Shown here piece after piece: positions 8,763 through 16,841 of a stretch of DNA of 64,000 bases. The notes under the pieces are model-generated. The model was not told where the DNA came from. It searched no databases and saw only the letters and a program-made list of their open reading frames with translations. The translations under genes were made by a program, and so were the position numbers. The stretch is from positions 1,054,001 to 1,118,000 of the forward strand of contig CANMRT010000002.1 of NCBI GenBank assembly GCA_947500415.1, in the 5' to 3' direction. The stretch comes from an uncultured Roseicyclus sp. (GTDB lineage Bacteria > Pseudomonadota > Alphaproteobacteria > Rhodobacterales > Rhodobacteraceae). Position 1 is the stretch's first letter, and each line of letters opens with the position of its first letter.

Positions 8763-9440
8763 TTAATACGCGTTATCGATGTTGAAGTTGTAGAGTGTTC
8801 TGGCCGAGCCGTAGCGCTTGAACTCTTCCGGCTTGGCATCGCAGCCGCCGCGTTCGAGCAAGTCGGCCAGAATTTCGAGGTGCTCAGGCCGCATCTCTTT
8901 CTCGATGCAATCGGCACCAAGAGATTTGACCGAGCCGCGCACGAAAAGCCGTGCCTCGTAGATGCTGTCGCCAAGCGCGTCACCTGCATCGCCGCAGACG
9001 ACGAGGTTGCCGGACTGCGCCATGAACGCGCTCATGTGGCCCACGTTGCCGTGCACCACGATATCGATCCCCTTCATGGAAATGCCGCACCGTGAGGATG
9101 CGTTGCCCTTGATGATGAGGGTTCCGCCATGGCCCGTCGCGCCCGCGTATTGGCTGGCGTCCCCTTCGATGACGACCGTGCCGCTCATCATGTTTTCGGC
9201 CACGCCCGGACCGGCAGAGCCGTGGACATGGACAGTGGCCTGCTTGTTCATTCCGGCGCAGTAGTAGCCAGTGGAGCCCTTCACGTTCACTTCGATGGGC
9301 GCATCAAGGCCCACGGCGATTGCGTGGCTGCCTTTCGGGTTCACCACGTCCCAAACCGTTTGATTGGTCGTGGACGCTTGGGCATGCAGCGCGGAGTTCA
9401 GGGCGCGAAGGCCCTCGGCCTCAAGGTCAAAGGTCTGCAT
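8763..9440 (-). CDS. mgsB: N-methylglutamate synthase subunit B, GltB C-terminal-like beta-helix
   Basis: 225-residue protein equivalent to the C-terminal right-handed beta-helix (GXGXG) domain of glutamate synthase. The repeating Gly-rich turns are visible: VNVKGSTGYYCAGMN, VHVHGSAGPGVAENM, VVIEGDASQYAGATG, LIIKGNASSRCG, LVVCGDAGDALGDSI. It has no active site of its own and is structural in the MgsABC complex. It starts one base after the mgsA stop and ends 10 bp before mgsC, a tight operon. Confidence 0.88.
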   Translation of the reverse strand: MQTFDLEAEGLRALNSALHAQASTTNQTVWDVVNPKGSHAIAVGLDAPIEVNVKGSTGYYCAGMNKQATVHVHGSAGPGVAENMMSGTVVIEGDASQYAGATGHGGTLIIKGNASSRCGISMKGIDIVVHGNVGHMSAFMAQSGNLVVCGDAGDALGDSIYEARLFVRGSVKSLGADCIEKEMRPEHLEILADLLERGGCDAKPEEFKRYGSARTLYNFNIDNAY

Positions 9441-9441
9441 C

Positions 9442-10338
9442 TTAGTGATTCCAGAAATAGACGGTTGCGGGCTCAGGCTCCCAAACGCGGGCGTCTTCGA
9501 TGCCCGGAAGGTTGACCAAAGCGCGGTATTCGCTGCCGAAGGCGACGTATTGATCGGTTTCGGCCATAACGGCGGGTTTGCAGGCAATCGGGTCGCGCAC
9601 CACGCCGAAGCCGTCTTTGGTGCCCACAACGAAGGTGAAGAAGCCATCCAAATCGTCGAGGCTGCTTTCCAGCGCTTCGCCAAGCGTCGCGCCGTTTTGC
9701 ATTTTCCAGGTCAGGTAGGCGGCTGCCACTTCGCTATCGTTCTCGGTTTCGATGTGAACCCCTTCGCGGCGCAATTTCCGGCGCAACGAGTTGTGGTTCG
9801 ACAAGGAGCCGTTGTGAACGAGGCACTGATCCGCGCCGGTGTTGAACGGATGCGCGCCCATGGTTGTGACCGCCGATTCGGTAGCCATGCGGGTGTGGCC
9901 GATGCCGTGACTTCCACCCATTTGCGCAACCTCAAAGCGCGCTGCCACATCTTTAGGCAGGCCAACTTCTTTGTAGATCTCAAGGATATCGCCTGTGCTC
10001 ATCACCCGGATCGAACTGTCGATTTCACGCAGTGCCGCGCGGGCTTCGGAAACTTTTTCGGCGGGCATTTCAAGCACCGCGTGCGTGTCCTTGCGGCGCA
10101 ATGTGACCGGAGATCCGATGGCGGTCGCCAGCTTTTCAGACAGTCCAGAAAAGGCCTCATCTGCAGCATCCGACTGGATCGTCAGCTTCCCGTTAGCCTC
10201 TGAATCTTCACTATAAATCGCGATCCCTGCGCTATCCGGGCCGCGATCCGTCATGGTAATCAGCATATCCGTCAACATGGTGCCCAATTCAGGCTCCAGC
10301 GACTTGTCTTTCAAAAAAAGCCCGACGATCCCGCACAT
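9442..10338 (-). CDS. mgsA: N-methylglutamate synthase subunit A, class II glutamine amidotransferase
   Basis: Amidotransferase subunit expected to hydrolyse gamma-glutamylmethylamide and pass methylamine to MgsC. 298 residues. MCGIVGLF places the Ntn nucleophile Cys at position 2. The substrate-binding segment is RMATESAVTTMGAHPF, followed by DQCLVHNGSLSNHNSLR, as in GltB and PurF amidotransferase domains. First gene of the mgsA-mgsB-mgsC operon, divergent from the amt gene across about 200 bp. Confidence 0.88.
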   Translation of the reverse strand: MCGIVGLFLKDKSLEPELGTMLTDMLITMTDRGPDSAGIAIYSEDSEANGKLTIQSDAADEAFSGLSEKLATAIGSPVTLRRKDTHAVLEMPAEKVSEARAALREIDSSIRVMSTGDILEIYKEVGLPKDVAARFEVAQMGGSHGIGHTRMATESAVTTMGAHPFNTGADQCLVHNGSLSNHNSLRRKLRREGVHIETENDSEVAAAYLTWKMQNGATLGEALESSLDDLDGFFTFVVGTKDGFGVVRDPIACKPAVMAETDQYVAFGSEYRALVNLPGIEDARVWEPEPATVYFWNH

Positions 10339-10534
10339 GGCGACGCCTCCCTGTTCGGCCCTCGCATTCTCGACTCAGACGCTAGCACCAAATTCGCAAA
10401 CGCGACAACCACCAGGAAACTTTTTTTCACCTAGGGCAAAAAATGCTTTGGAGATGCGCGATTGCCATGTTTCATTTCGCACGTGCTTTCGCGCGCAACA
10501 GATAACGACTGAAATAATCTACATGGAGGGACCC
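10339..10534. promoter_or_regulatory. Divergent control region between mgsA and amt
   Basis: This 196-bp gap must carry promoters for both mgsABC (minus) and amt (plus). It contains T7 and A6 runs framing CACCTAGGGC (about 10421-10443) and a perfect GCACGTGC palindrome near 10480. I looked for a sigma-54 GG-N10-GC element and found no match with correct spacing. Confidence 0.4.
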
Positions 10535-11920
10535 GTGGAGGAACAAATTGCAGAGCTGGCCGCACAAGTCGCGGCGCTCGAGGGGCGGGGCGCTCTGACG
10601 AACACGATGTTCGCGGAGATGTTCTACTACATCACTATCCCCTTGATGATCATCATTCACGCGGGCTTTCTAGCCTATGAGATGGGCGCATCCCGCGCCA
10701 AGAACGCCTTGTCGTCGGGCGTGAAAAACATCCTCGCTTTCGCCTTTGTCATTCCGGCCTTCTACTTCTTTGGCTGGTGGGTCTATTGGGGCCTGCCGCA
10801 AGGGTTCTCAGGCGCGGCAGGACCAAACGGCCTGTCGGGTGCGGAATTCGCTAATTCCATTGCATGGGGTTGGGGCGCATCTGCTGAGTTCATGGGGCCG
10901 AACCTGAGCGACCAGATCTCTGGTGTGTTCTGGGGGGCGTTCACGCTCTTCGCGGCCACAACGGCGTCGATCATGTCGGGCGCGGTCATCGAGCGCATCC
11001 AGACAGTAGGCTTTGTCATCCTTGCAATCATTCTGGGTGGGTTTAGCTGGACCTTGGCTGCCGCTTGGGGTTGGCACGCGGATGGCTGGCTGGTCCTGAA
11101 CTGGGGCCTGCATGACTTTGGTGCTGCCGGTCTTGTTCACGCAGTAGCGGCATTCTTCGCCCTTGGTGTTCTGATCAACCTCGGCCCACGCATCGGCAAG
11201 TTCAACGCCGATGGCACGGCCAATGACCTGCCAGGTCACAACATGCCCTTCACGGCAACCGGCCTGATGCTGATCATCGTCGGCTTCTGGGGTTTCCTGA
11301 TGGCCTGTGTGGTTGTCGGTGGTGAGGCTTGGTCGTGGGGCGCAAACTTCGCCACCATCTACGGCACGCCCATCACACTTGGTGCGTTGGCCTTCAACAT
11401 CCTGATGTCGATTGCCGGTGGCATCATTGGCGCGTGGATCTACACGAAAGATCCGTTCTGGATGATGTCTGGCGCGCTTGCCGGGATCATTTCGGCGGCC
11501 TCTGGTCTGGACATCTACTTCCCGGCGCTCGCGTTTATCGTGGCCTTCGGGGCGGGTGTGATCCTCAAGCCTTGCGCCTCGATCCTTGAGCGCATGGGTA
11601 TCGATGACGCCGTTGGAGCGGTCACTGTGCACGGCACCATCGGCATCTACGGCATGTTGATGCTGGGGATCGTCGGGTCCGGCTATCCGGCGGCCTTGGG
11701 CGAAGGGGCGGCAACCGTCAGCTTCGTCGGTCAGTTGGTTGGTGCGGTTGTGTTCATCGCAATCGGTCTGATCACCGGCTACGTGGGGTCTTTGATCCTA
11801 CGCATGTTGGGAATGTTGCGTGTTCCCGAAGCGGCTGAAATCGCAGGTCTCGACACCGTCAAGGTGCCGGCTCAGGCCTATCCAGAAGGTATCCCGGCCT
11901 CCGCGCCGGCGGCCGAATAA
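10535..11920 (+). CDS. Amt/MEP-family ammonium or methylammonium transporter
   Basis: Inner-membrane channel for ammonium, here probably for methylamine given its neighbours. About 461 residues with eleven predicted membrane segments. Characteristic Amt motifs are DFGAAGLVHAVAAFFALG (signature with the first pore His) and VTVHGTIGIYGMLMLGIVG (second pore His region). A predicted N-terminal coiled segment (EEQIAELAAQVAALEGRG) precedes TM1 and is not a cleavable signal. The GTG at 10535 has GGAGGG 5-6 nt upstream; the alternative ATG at 10523 overlaps that site. A 57-residue membrane protein follows after 15 bp. Confidence 0.85.
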   Translation: MEEQIAELAAQVAALEGRGALTNTMFAEMFYYITIPLMIIIHAGFLAYEMGASRAKNALSSGVKNILAFAFVIPAFYFFGWWVYWGLPQGFSGAAGPNGLSGAEFANSIAWGWGASAEFMGPNLSDQISGVFWGAFTLFAATTASIMSGAVIERIQTVGFVILAIILGGFSWTLAAAWGWHADGWLVLNWGLHDFGAAGLVHAVAAFFALGVLINLGPRIGKFNADGTANDLPGHNMPFTATGLMLIIVGFWGFLMACVVVGGEAWSWGANFATIYGTPITLGALAFNILMSIAGGIIGAWIYTKDPFWMMSGALAGIISAASGLDIYFPALAFIVAFGAGVILKPCASILERMGIDDAVGAVTVHGTIGIYGMLMLGIVGSGYPAALGEGAATVSFVGQLVGAVVFIAIGLITGYVGSLILRMLGMLRVPEAAEIAGLDTVKVPAQAYPEGIPASAPAAE

Positions 11921-11935
11921 GAAGGAGAGACATCC

Positions 11936-12109
11936 ATGTTCGGATTTCCACACGACAATGGCGGCACATGGGACGGCGTCGAAGGCGCGGTCTTCATGGG
12001 CGCCAATGGCGGCGCCGGCACCTACACCTTCATTGCGATCGCGATCTGCATCGTCGCACTGGTGATTGGTCAGATGGCCGAAGCCGCAAAATACTCCAAG
12101 CACAAGTAA
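11936..12109 (+). CDS. 57-residue single-span membrane protein, Amt companion
   Basis: Small gene 15 bp after amt with a strong AAGGAG ribosome-binding site 8 nt before its ATG. The 57-residue product has a Gly/Asn-rich start (GFPHDNGGTWDGVEGAVF, then GANGGAGTY). One hydrophobic helix follows (TFIAIAICIVALVIGQ, about residues 31-46), then a Lys/His-rich tail (AAKYSKHK), predicting N-out, C-in topology. I recognise no named family. Co-transcription with amt and the terminator right after it make an accessory role for the transporter the natural inference. Confidence 0.75.
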   Translation: MFGFPHDNGGTWDGVEGAVFMGANGGAGTYTFIAIAICIVALVIGQMAEAAKYSKHK

Positions 12110-12133
12110 TCCTGTGCCGAGTTCGACCTTTGG

Positions 12134-12163
12134 AAGGGCCGTCCGTTTGGGCGGCCCTTTCGT
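12134..12163 (+). terminator. Terminator after the amt operon
   Basis: AAGGGCCG (12134-12141) and CGGCCCTT (12152-12159) form an 8-bp stem with a 10-nt loop, followed by a short T-stretch. It separates the amt operon from dmmDABC, whose promoter must lie in 12160-12278. Confidence 0.75.
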
Positions 12164-12278
12164 ATTCGGGGCAGAAAATTTGCCTATCAGGAAAAAAATC
12201 TGCACCACAGTATTGATTTTGAAAGCCGCATACGCCTGAATACCGGCAACCAAAAACGCAAACAGGGGGGCCAAGCAC

Positions 12279-13430
12279 ATGGCCATTTTATGGAGAACAT
12301 CCGCGCTCGCTCAGCGCCATGCAGAAATCGGCGGCGAGCTTGAAGATTGGAATGGCATGGGCACGGCGTGGTTCTACGACGACACGCCCGAACGCGCGAA
12401 GGCCGACTATGAGGCGATCCGCACTAAGGCGGGCCTCATGGATGTGTCGGGCCTGAAAAAGGTCCATGTGGTGGGCGAAGACGCGGCTTACGTGATCGAC
12501 CGCGTCACCACCCGCAACGTTGAGAAAATCGCACCGGGTCGTGCGGTCTACGCCTGTATGCTCGATGACCGCGGTCTATTTGTGGACGACTGCGTGATCT
12601 ACCACCTGGCCGTGAACTCCTGGCTGGTTGTGCATGGCACTGGCATCGGGATGGAGCAACTGACCACCGTGGCCGCGGCCAAGAACTGCTCGGTCATCAT
12701 GGACGATGACCTGCACGACATGTCGCTGCAGGGGCCAAAGGCGGTGGATATTCTGGCCAAGGAAATCCCGGCGATCCGCGATCTGGCGTATTTCGGCATC
12801 TGGCAAGGGCGTCTGTTCGGCCGTGACGTGATGATCTCACGCACCGGCTATACCGGCGAGCGCGGGTACGAGATTTTCTGCCGCGCGAAGGATGCGGTTC
12901 ATATCTGGGACAACGTGCTGGAGACCGGTGGCGACGATGTGCGCCCGACGCAGTTCTCCACCCTCGATATGCTGCGGATCGAAAGTTATCTGCTGTTCTA
13001 CCCCGGCGACAATTCGGAGACCTTCCCTTTTGAAGATGGCTCGCCTGCTGGTGATAGCCTTTGGGAGCTTGGCCTCGATTTCACCGTCTCTCCGGGCAAG
13101 GAAGGCTTCATCGGTTCCGAGAACCACTACGCCATGAAGGGCAAGGAGCGGTTCAAGATCTATGGCGTGCAGCTGTCTGGCGGCGCCATGGATCAGATGG
13201 AGATGTTCGCGCGCGTCCACGCGGACGGCAAGGATGTGGGTGTGATCACTTACGGTCTGTCATCCGAGTTGAACGGCTATTCCGTGGCCATCGCGCGGCT
13301 TGATCCGTCGGTCGCCTCGCCTGGCACCAAGCTGACCGTGGTTCAGCCTGACGGCACCGAACTGGCGGCAACGGCGGAAGAAATGCCGTTCTACGACAAG
13401 GACAAGACGATCCGCACCGCCAAGGGCTGA
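12279..13430 (+). CDS. dmmD: DmmD, GcvT-family tetrahydrofolate-binding protein of dimethylamine oxidation
   Basis: 383 residues of the aminomethyltransferase (GcvT/DmdA) family. Motifs are GLMDVSGLKKVHVVG, DRVTTRNVEKIAPG, SRTGYTGERGYEIF and LDMLRIESYLLFYPGD. As first gene of dmmDABC it is inferred to move the methyl carbon released from dimethylamine onto tetrahydrofolate; it is not the glycine-cleavage T protein, as no gcvH or gcvP is nearby. The ATG follows a GGGGGG-containing site. A hairpin lies in the 68-bp gap before dmmA. Confidence 0.85.
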   Translation: MAILWRTSALAQRHAEIGGELEDWNGMGTAWFYDDTPERAKADYEAIRTKAGLMDVSGLKKVHVVGEDAAYVIDRVTTRNVEKIAPGRAVYACMLDDRGLFVDDCVIYHLAVNSWLVVHGTGIGMEQLTTVAAAKNCSVIMDDDLHDMSLQGPKAVDILAKEIPAIRDLAYFGIWQGRLFGRDVMISRTGYTGERGYEIFCRAKDAVHIWDNVLETGGDDVRPTQFSTLDMLRIESYLLFYPGDNSETFPFEDGSPAGDSLWELGLDFTVSPGKEGFIGSENHYAMKGKERFKIYGVQLSGGAMDQMEMFARVHADGKDVGVITYGLSSELNGYSVAIARLDPSVASPGTKLTVVQPDGTELAATAEEMPFYDKDKTIRTAKG

Positions 13431-13439
13431 TCTGAATTC

Positions 13440-13465
13440 GGGCGCCTCCGGTGGGGGCGCCCTTT
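13440..13465 (+). terminator. Intra-operon hairpin between dmmD and dmmA
   Basis: GGGCGCC (13440-13446) and GGCGCCC (13456-13462) form a perfect 7-bp GC stem with a 9-nt loop, followed by TTT. It is probably an attenuator or mRNA-stabilising element that sets dmmD above dmmABC, since dmmA has no other obvious promoter in the remaining 33 bp. Confidence 0.5.
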
Positions 13466-13498
13466 CCATTCCGACTGACGCAGGGAGCAACCGACGCG

Positions 13499-14101
13499 AT
13501 GTCGAAATTCCAATTTCCGGAAAGCATCAAAAGCCGCCCGGTCTATGGCACGTTAGAGCCGCGCCCGGGAAAGGCGCATCTGTTTGTGGCGGACGCCGAG
13601 GGCGCCGAGGCGATCATTGAGGTTGCGGCACGGGACGCCGGCCTGATGGCTAAGGCGCATATCATTTACATCCCGAAGGGTGCGGATTTCGCGGACAAGT
13701 TACACGCTTTGAACCCTGCGCAGTTCTATGAGGGGCCAACCTACGCGGCCTCGGTCCAGCGACTGCGCCATGTGCTGGAGAACGCACATCAAGGCTTGCA
13801 GGTCTACCTGACCGGCACCGAAGGCCTGATGGGTCAGGCTCAGAACGAAGCGATGCAGGCGGGCATCCCGCATACCGCGATCCAGACAGAACATCGCGGA
13901 TCGGTCGCGCGCCGGATGCAGTGTGTGCACTGCAAAGGCATCACCGAGGATGTGATGACCGATCCTTTCGTGTGTTCGCATTGCGGGCTGAACCTCTTCG
14001 TTCGAGACCATTATTCGCGTCGTCTGGCCGCCTATCAGGGCGTCTGCATTGACGCCGAAGACCCCGGGAACGTCCCCGAACCTGTGGAGCTGTACAAATG
14101 A
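13499..14101 (+). CDS. dmmA: Dimethylamine monooxygenase subunit DmmA
   Basis: 200 residues, recognised by position in dmmDABC and by its C-terminal zinc-ribbon-like motif (CVHCKG...CSHCG, about residues 141-164). The N-terminal part shows an alternating alpha/beta pattern (VTGTEG-like turn at YLTGTEGLMGQAQNEA) compatible with a nucleotide- or flavin-binding fold, but no catalytic residues can be named. It acts with DmmB and DmmC in the oxidative demethylation of dimethylamine. The start is ATG 13499 with CAGGGAG upstream. Its stop overlaps the dmmB start (ATGA). Confidence 0.85.
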   Translation: MSKFQFPESIKSRPVYGTLEPRPGKAHLFVADAEGAEAIIEVAARDAGLMAKAHIIYIPKGADFADKLHALNPAQFYEGPTYAASVQRLRHVLENAHQGLQVYLTGTEGLMGQAQNEAMQAGIPHTAIQTEHRGSVARRMQCVHCKGITEDVMTDPFVCSHCGLNLFVRDHYSRRLAAYQGVCIDAEDPGNVPEPVELYK

Positions 14102-15081
14102 GCGCCGCCCCTCAGAAAGCCAAACCCGGTGGCCAGCAGATCCCCGTCGTTGTCAGCGCTGTTGTGCCTTTGAACGACCTCGTGACGCGGTTTGAATTCC
14201 AGCGCCGTGATGGCGGCTTGTTCCCGCCCTTCTCAGGCGGCGCGCATACGGTGGTAGAGATGAAAGACGGCGACTTGACCCGCCTGAACCCCTATTCGCT
14301 GATGAGCGACCCGGCCGATAGCTCGACCTACGCGATCTCGGTCCGGCGAGAGGATGACGGACGCGGCGGCTCGCTGTTTATGCACCGCAACGTGACGCAG
14401 GGCGACGAGATGATGATCTCGTATCCGGTAAACCTCTTCTCGCTCGATTTACGGGCGAAAAAGCACATGTTCTTTGCCGGCGGCATCGGCATCACACCCT
14501 TCATGGCGATGATTGCGCAGCTGGAGCAGTCGAACGGCAATTGGGAACTGCACTACGCCTGCCGGACGGAGAGCCTTGGCACTTACGTCGATGTGCTGTC
14601 CTACAAATACCCCAACAAGGTTCACGTCTACTACGACGACCAGAAACAGGCGATCCCGCTAGAGGATCTGCTGGACGGCCAGCCGCTCGGCACCAACGCC
14701 TATGTCTGCGGGCCCAAGGGGATGATCGACTGGGTCCACGCCACGGCTCAAGCCGCCGGGTGGCCCGATGCGCAGGTCCACTCCGAAGAGTTCCTGAAGC
14801 CCGAGCCGGGCAAGGAATTCGAGGTGCGCCTGTGTAAGTCCGACAAGACGATCACCGTGGGCGAAAACGAAAGCCTTCTGGAAGCCATTGAACGCGCAGG
14901 CGTCGAGGCGCCGTTCCTTTGCCGTGGCGGGGCTTGCGGGCAATGCGAGACCGACGTCGTCAAGGCAGACGGTGAATTCGTGCACCGCGACCACTGGCTG
15001 GACGACGAACAACACGCCAGCGGCGAGAAAATCATGCCATGCGTCAGCCGGTTCCTCGGCACATTGGAGTTAGACAGATGA
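14098..15081 (+). CDS. dmmB: Dimethylamine monooxygenase reductase DmmB (flavin/NAD/2Fe-2S)
   Basis: 327-residue phthalate-dioxygenase-reductase-type electron-transfer protein. Order of domains: flavin-binding barrel with RLNPYSLMSDP (residues 62-72), pyridine-nucleotide domain with FFAGGIGITPFMAM and YVCGPKGMIDW, and a C-terminal plant-type ferredoxin with CRGGACGQCETDVV and a distal MPCVSRF cysteine for the 2Fe-2S cluster. It passes electrons from NAD(P)H to the haem subunit DmmC. ATGA overlaps with both dmmA and dmmC show tight translational coupling. Confidence 0.88.
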   Translation: MSAAPQKAKPGGQQIPVVVSAVVPLNDLVTRFEFQRRDGGLFPPFSGGAHTVVEMKDGDLTRLNPYSLMSDPADSSTYAISVRREDDGRGGSLFMHRNVTQGDEMMISYPVNLFSLDLRAKKHMFFAGGIGITPFMAMIAQLEQSNGNWELHYACRTESLGTYVDVLSYKYPNKVHVYYDDQKQAIPLEDLLDGQPLGTNAYVCGPKGMIDWVHATAQAAGWPDAQVHSEEFLKPEPGKEFEVRLCKSDKTITVGENESLLEAIERAGVEAPFLCRGGACGQCETDVVKADGEFVHRDHWLDDEQHASGEKIMPCVSRFLGTLELDR

Positions 15082-16145
15082 CCATCCAATTCAACGACGA
15101 GACGTTCCGCGACGATTATTCGTTCCGCAATTCCGACTGGGCGATCAAACGCTTCCCCTTCCCGTTCCACGAAGACAGCTACATGTATGCCGTTAACATG
15201 GAGCAGCACCGGGGCGGGCCGGAAGGCTCGGTCTATGAAAAACGCTTCGATGTGGACGAGCATTACGTGAGCGAAATGCGCGACCGGGCCATGGTGCTGG
15301 CCGACGATCCCCTGCGCTGCCAGTCCTTACCGCATATGACGCTGGCCGGGTGGGACCTGCTGGAACTGATCATGGTGTCGAAGTCCGAGGATTACCCGGA
15401 CTTGTTTGAACTGCACCGCGACGGCAACCAATGGCGTTGGATCAACAAGCCGCTGGGTATCGATGACAGCTTCACGTTCCTCGATGAGACCACCCTGCCC
15501 TACGGCCCGATGGAATACATCACACGCCAGACCCAGGGCGATTTTTGCGTGTTGGATCAACGCGATGATATGCTTTGGATGGACGCAGGCATGGTGACAA
15601 CACAGGCCGATTGGTCGCTTGATTTCGACATCGGGATGAACTTCTTCGAATGGCACGCGCCGGTGCCGCTTGCCCATGAAAAGGGTATTTTCGTGCGCGC
15701 GTTGAAGTTCCTGCTGAACATCCAACAAGGCGCGCCCGCGCGGCGGCTGAACTGGACGATGACGGTTAATCCGCTCCTCGATACCAGCCCTGAGAACTAC
15801 CACAAGTGGGGCATCCAGAAGACGACCCTGACGCCCGAAAACATCGGGTCGAAACAGCATCTGCGGGTGGAGTTGCAGACGTTCTTCCGCCTGCCCCGCT
15901 CGAACGCGCTGGTCTTTCCGATCCGCTGCTACCTGTGCAGCTTCCAGGATCTGATGACGATGCCAAAGTGGGGTCGTCGCCTGCATCGTGTGGTGCGCGA
16001 CCTGCCGGAGGAATTGGCGACCTACAAAGGGTTCATCGACAACCGCCCGATGATGCTCGACTACCTCAGCCAGTTTGACGATGGTCAACCCACATCGCCC
16101 GGCGTTTGGCCAGATTTTGAAACCGAACCACCGCTGAAGACCTAG
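15078..16145 (+). CDS. dmmC: Dimethylamine monooxygenase DmmC, haem-dependent oxidative N-demethylase (DUF3445)
   Basis: 355-residue protein of the DUF3445 / haem-dependent oxidative N-demethylase family, the oxygen-activating subunit that converts dimethylamine to methylamine and formaldehyde. Family-typical stretches are MTLAGWDLLELIMVSK, TQGDFCVLDQRDDMLWMD, ADWSLDFDIGMNFFEWHAPVP and HLRVELQTFFRLPRSNALVFPIR. The start ATG overlaps the dmmB stop, which makes the ATG at 15078 secure. Last gene of dmmDABC; the next gene begins 66 bp on. Confidence 0.88.
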   Translation: MTIQFNDETFRDDYSFRNSDWAIKRFPFPFHEDSYMYAVNMEQHRGGPEGSVYEKRFDVDEHYVSEMRDRAMVLADDPLRCQSLPHMTLAGWDLLELIMVSKSEDYPDLFELHRDGNQWRWINKPLGIDDSFTFLDETTLPYGPMEYITRQTQGDFCVLDQRDDMLWMDAGMVTTQADWSLDFDIGMNFFEWHAPVPLAHEKGIFVRALKFLLNIQQGAPARRLNWTMTVNPLLDTSPENYHKWGIQKTTLTPENIGSKQHLRVELQTFFRLPRSNALVFPIRCYLCSFQDLMTMPKWGRRLHRVVRDLPEELATYKGFIDNRPMMLDYLSQFDDGQPTSPGVWPDFETEPPLKT

Positions 16146-16211
16146 GCGCCTTAACCGTTTGGCGACATATCCATCGATATAGTGGGGGAGGTCCAACGAA
16201 GGCGCCCCGCG

Positions 16212-16832
16212 ATGTCGAGTGTTTTTTCGAGTGTTTTCTCGGCCGTAAACGGTTTTGTCTACCGCTGCGCCAACGACAGCGACTACACGATGCAATTCAT
16301 GGAAGGCTCCGTAAGGGGGCTGACCGGCTACGATTCCTCGGCCATTCTTTCAAATTCACAAGTCTCCTATGTTGGCCTTACGGCAGATGAAGACAAAGAC
16401 CGCGTTTTTGGCGAAGTGGATGCCGCAATCGAGGAAGGGGAGACGTGGGACGTCTTCTACCGTTTGACCCATGCCAAGGGGCATTTGGTCCCGGTCCGCG
16501 AACGTGGCAACGCGATCTACCAAGGCGGGCAATTGACCTACCTCGAAGGGTTGGTTGTAAGCGCGGACGCCGAAAGCCGATTAACCGGAAAGTTGGACGA
16601 CCTGGTATCTGATACACGTCAGGTAAATCAGGAAATTATTGGTCTGACCAAACAGATCACCCAGTCCTTGCGCGCCCTCAAGATGCTGTCGATAAACGCC
16701 CAAATCGAAGCGGCACGCTCAGGCGATGCCGGTCGTGGATTTGCAATCGTCGCCAATGAGATCAAGGCCTTGGCCGATGAAAACAGCGCCTTTACTGAAG
16801 TTATTCACGCAAAACTAGCCGCGCACCAATAA
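16212..16832 (+). CDS. Short cytoplasmic PAS-MCP chemoreceptor-like protein
   Basis: 206 residues with no signal peptide or membrane segment. Residues about 12-110 form a PAS-like sensor (VYRCANDSDYTMQFMEGSV, TWDVFYRLTHAKGHLVPVRERG). The rest is a fragment of the MCP signalling domain centred on the conserved hairpin tip (INAQIEAARSGDAGRGFAIV, ANEIKALADENS). The protein ends about 15 residues after the tip, so the long methylation helices and C-terminal adaptation tail are absent. ATG 16212 is chosen over GTG 16182 because it gives the usual short start before the PAS domain. It lies in the middle of the amine island, 66 bp after dmmC; an amine or redox sensing role is inference. Confidence 0.75.
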   Translation: MSSVFSSVFSAVNGFVYRCANDSDYTMQFMEGSVRGLTGYDSSAILSNSQVSYVGLTADEDKDRVFGEVDAAIEEGETWDVFYRLTHAKGHLVPVRERGNAIYQGGQLTYLEGLVVSADAESRLTGKLDDLVSDTRQVNQEIIGLTKQITQSLRALKMLSINAQIEAARSGDAGRGFAIVANEIKALADENSAFTEVIHAKLAAHQ

Positions 16833-16841
16833 TGCGCGCGC

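Noticed and set aside
10440-10470. Sigma-54 promoter for amt (TGGAG...TTGCC)
   Set aside because: The GG to GC spacing is 12 instead of 10 bases.
10253-10522. Upstream extension of the amt gene to 10253
   Set aside because: It would run back through the whole control region into the 5' end of mgsA; no ribosome-binding site supports it.
12279-13430. Glycine-cleavage T protein with a glycine riboswitch upstream
   Set aside because: No gcvH or gcvP is adjacent and no glycine-riboswitch-like structure was seen in 12160-12278; the dmmABC neighbours explain the gene better.
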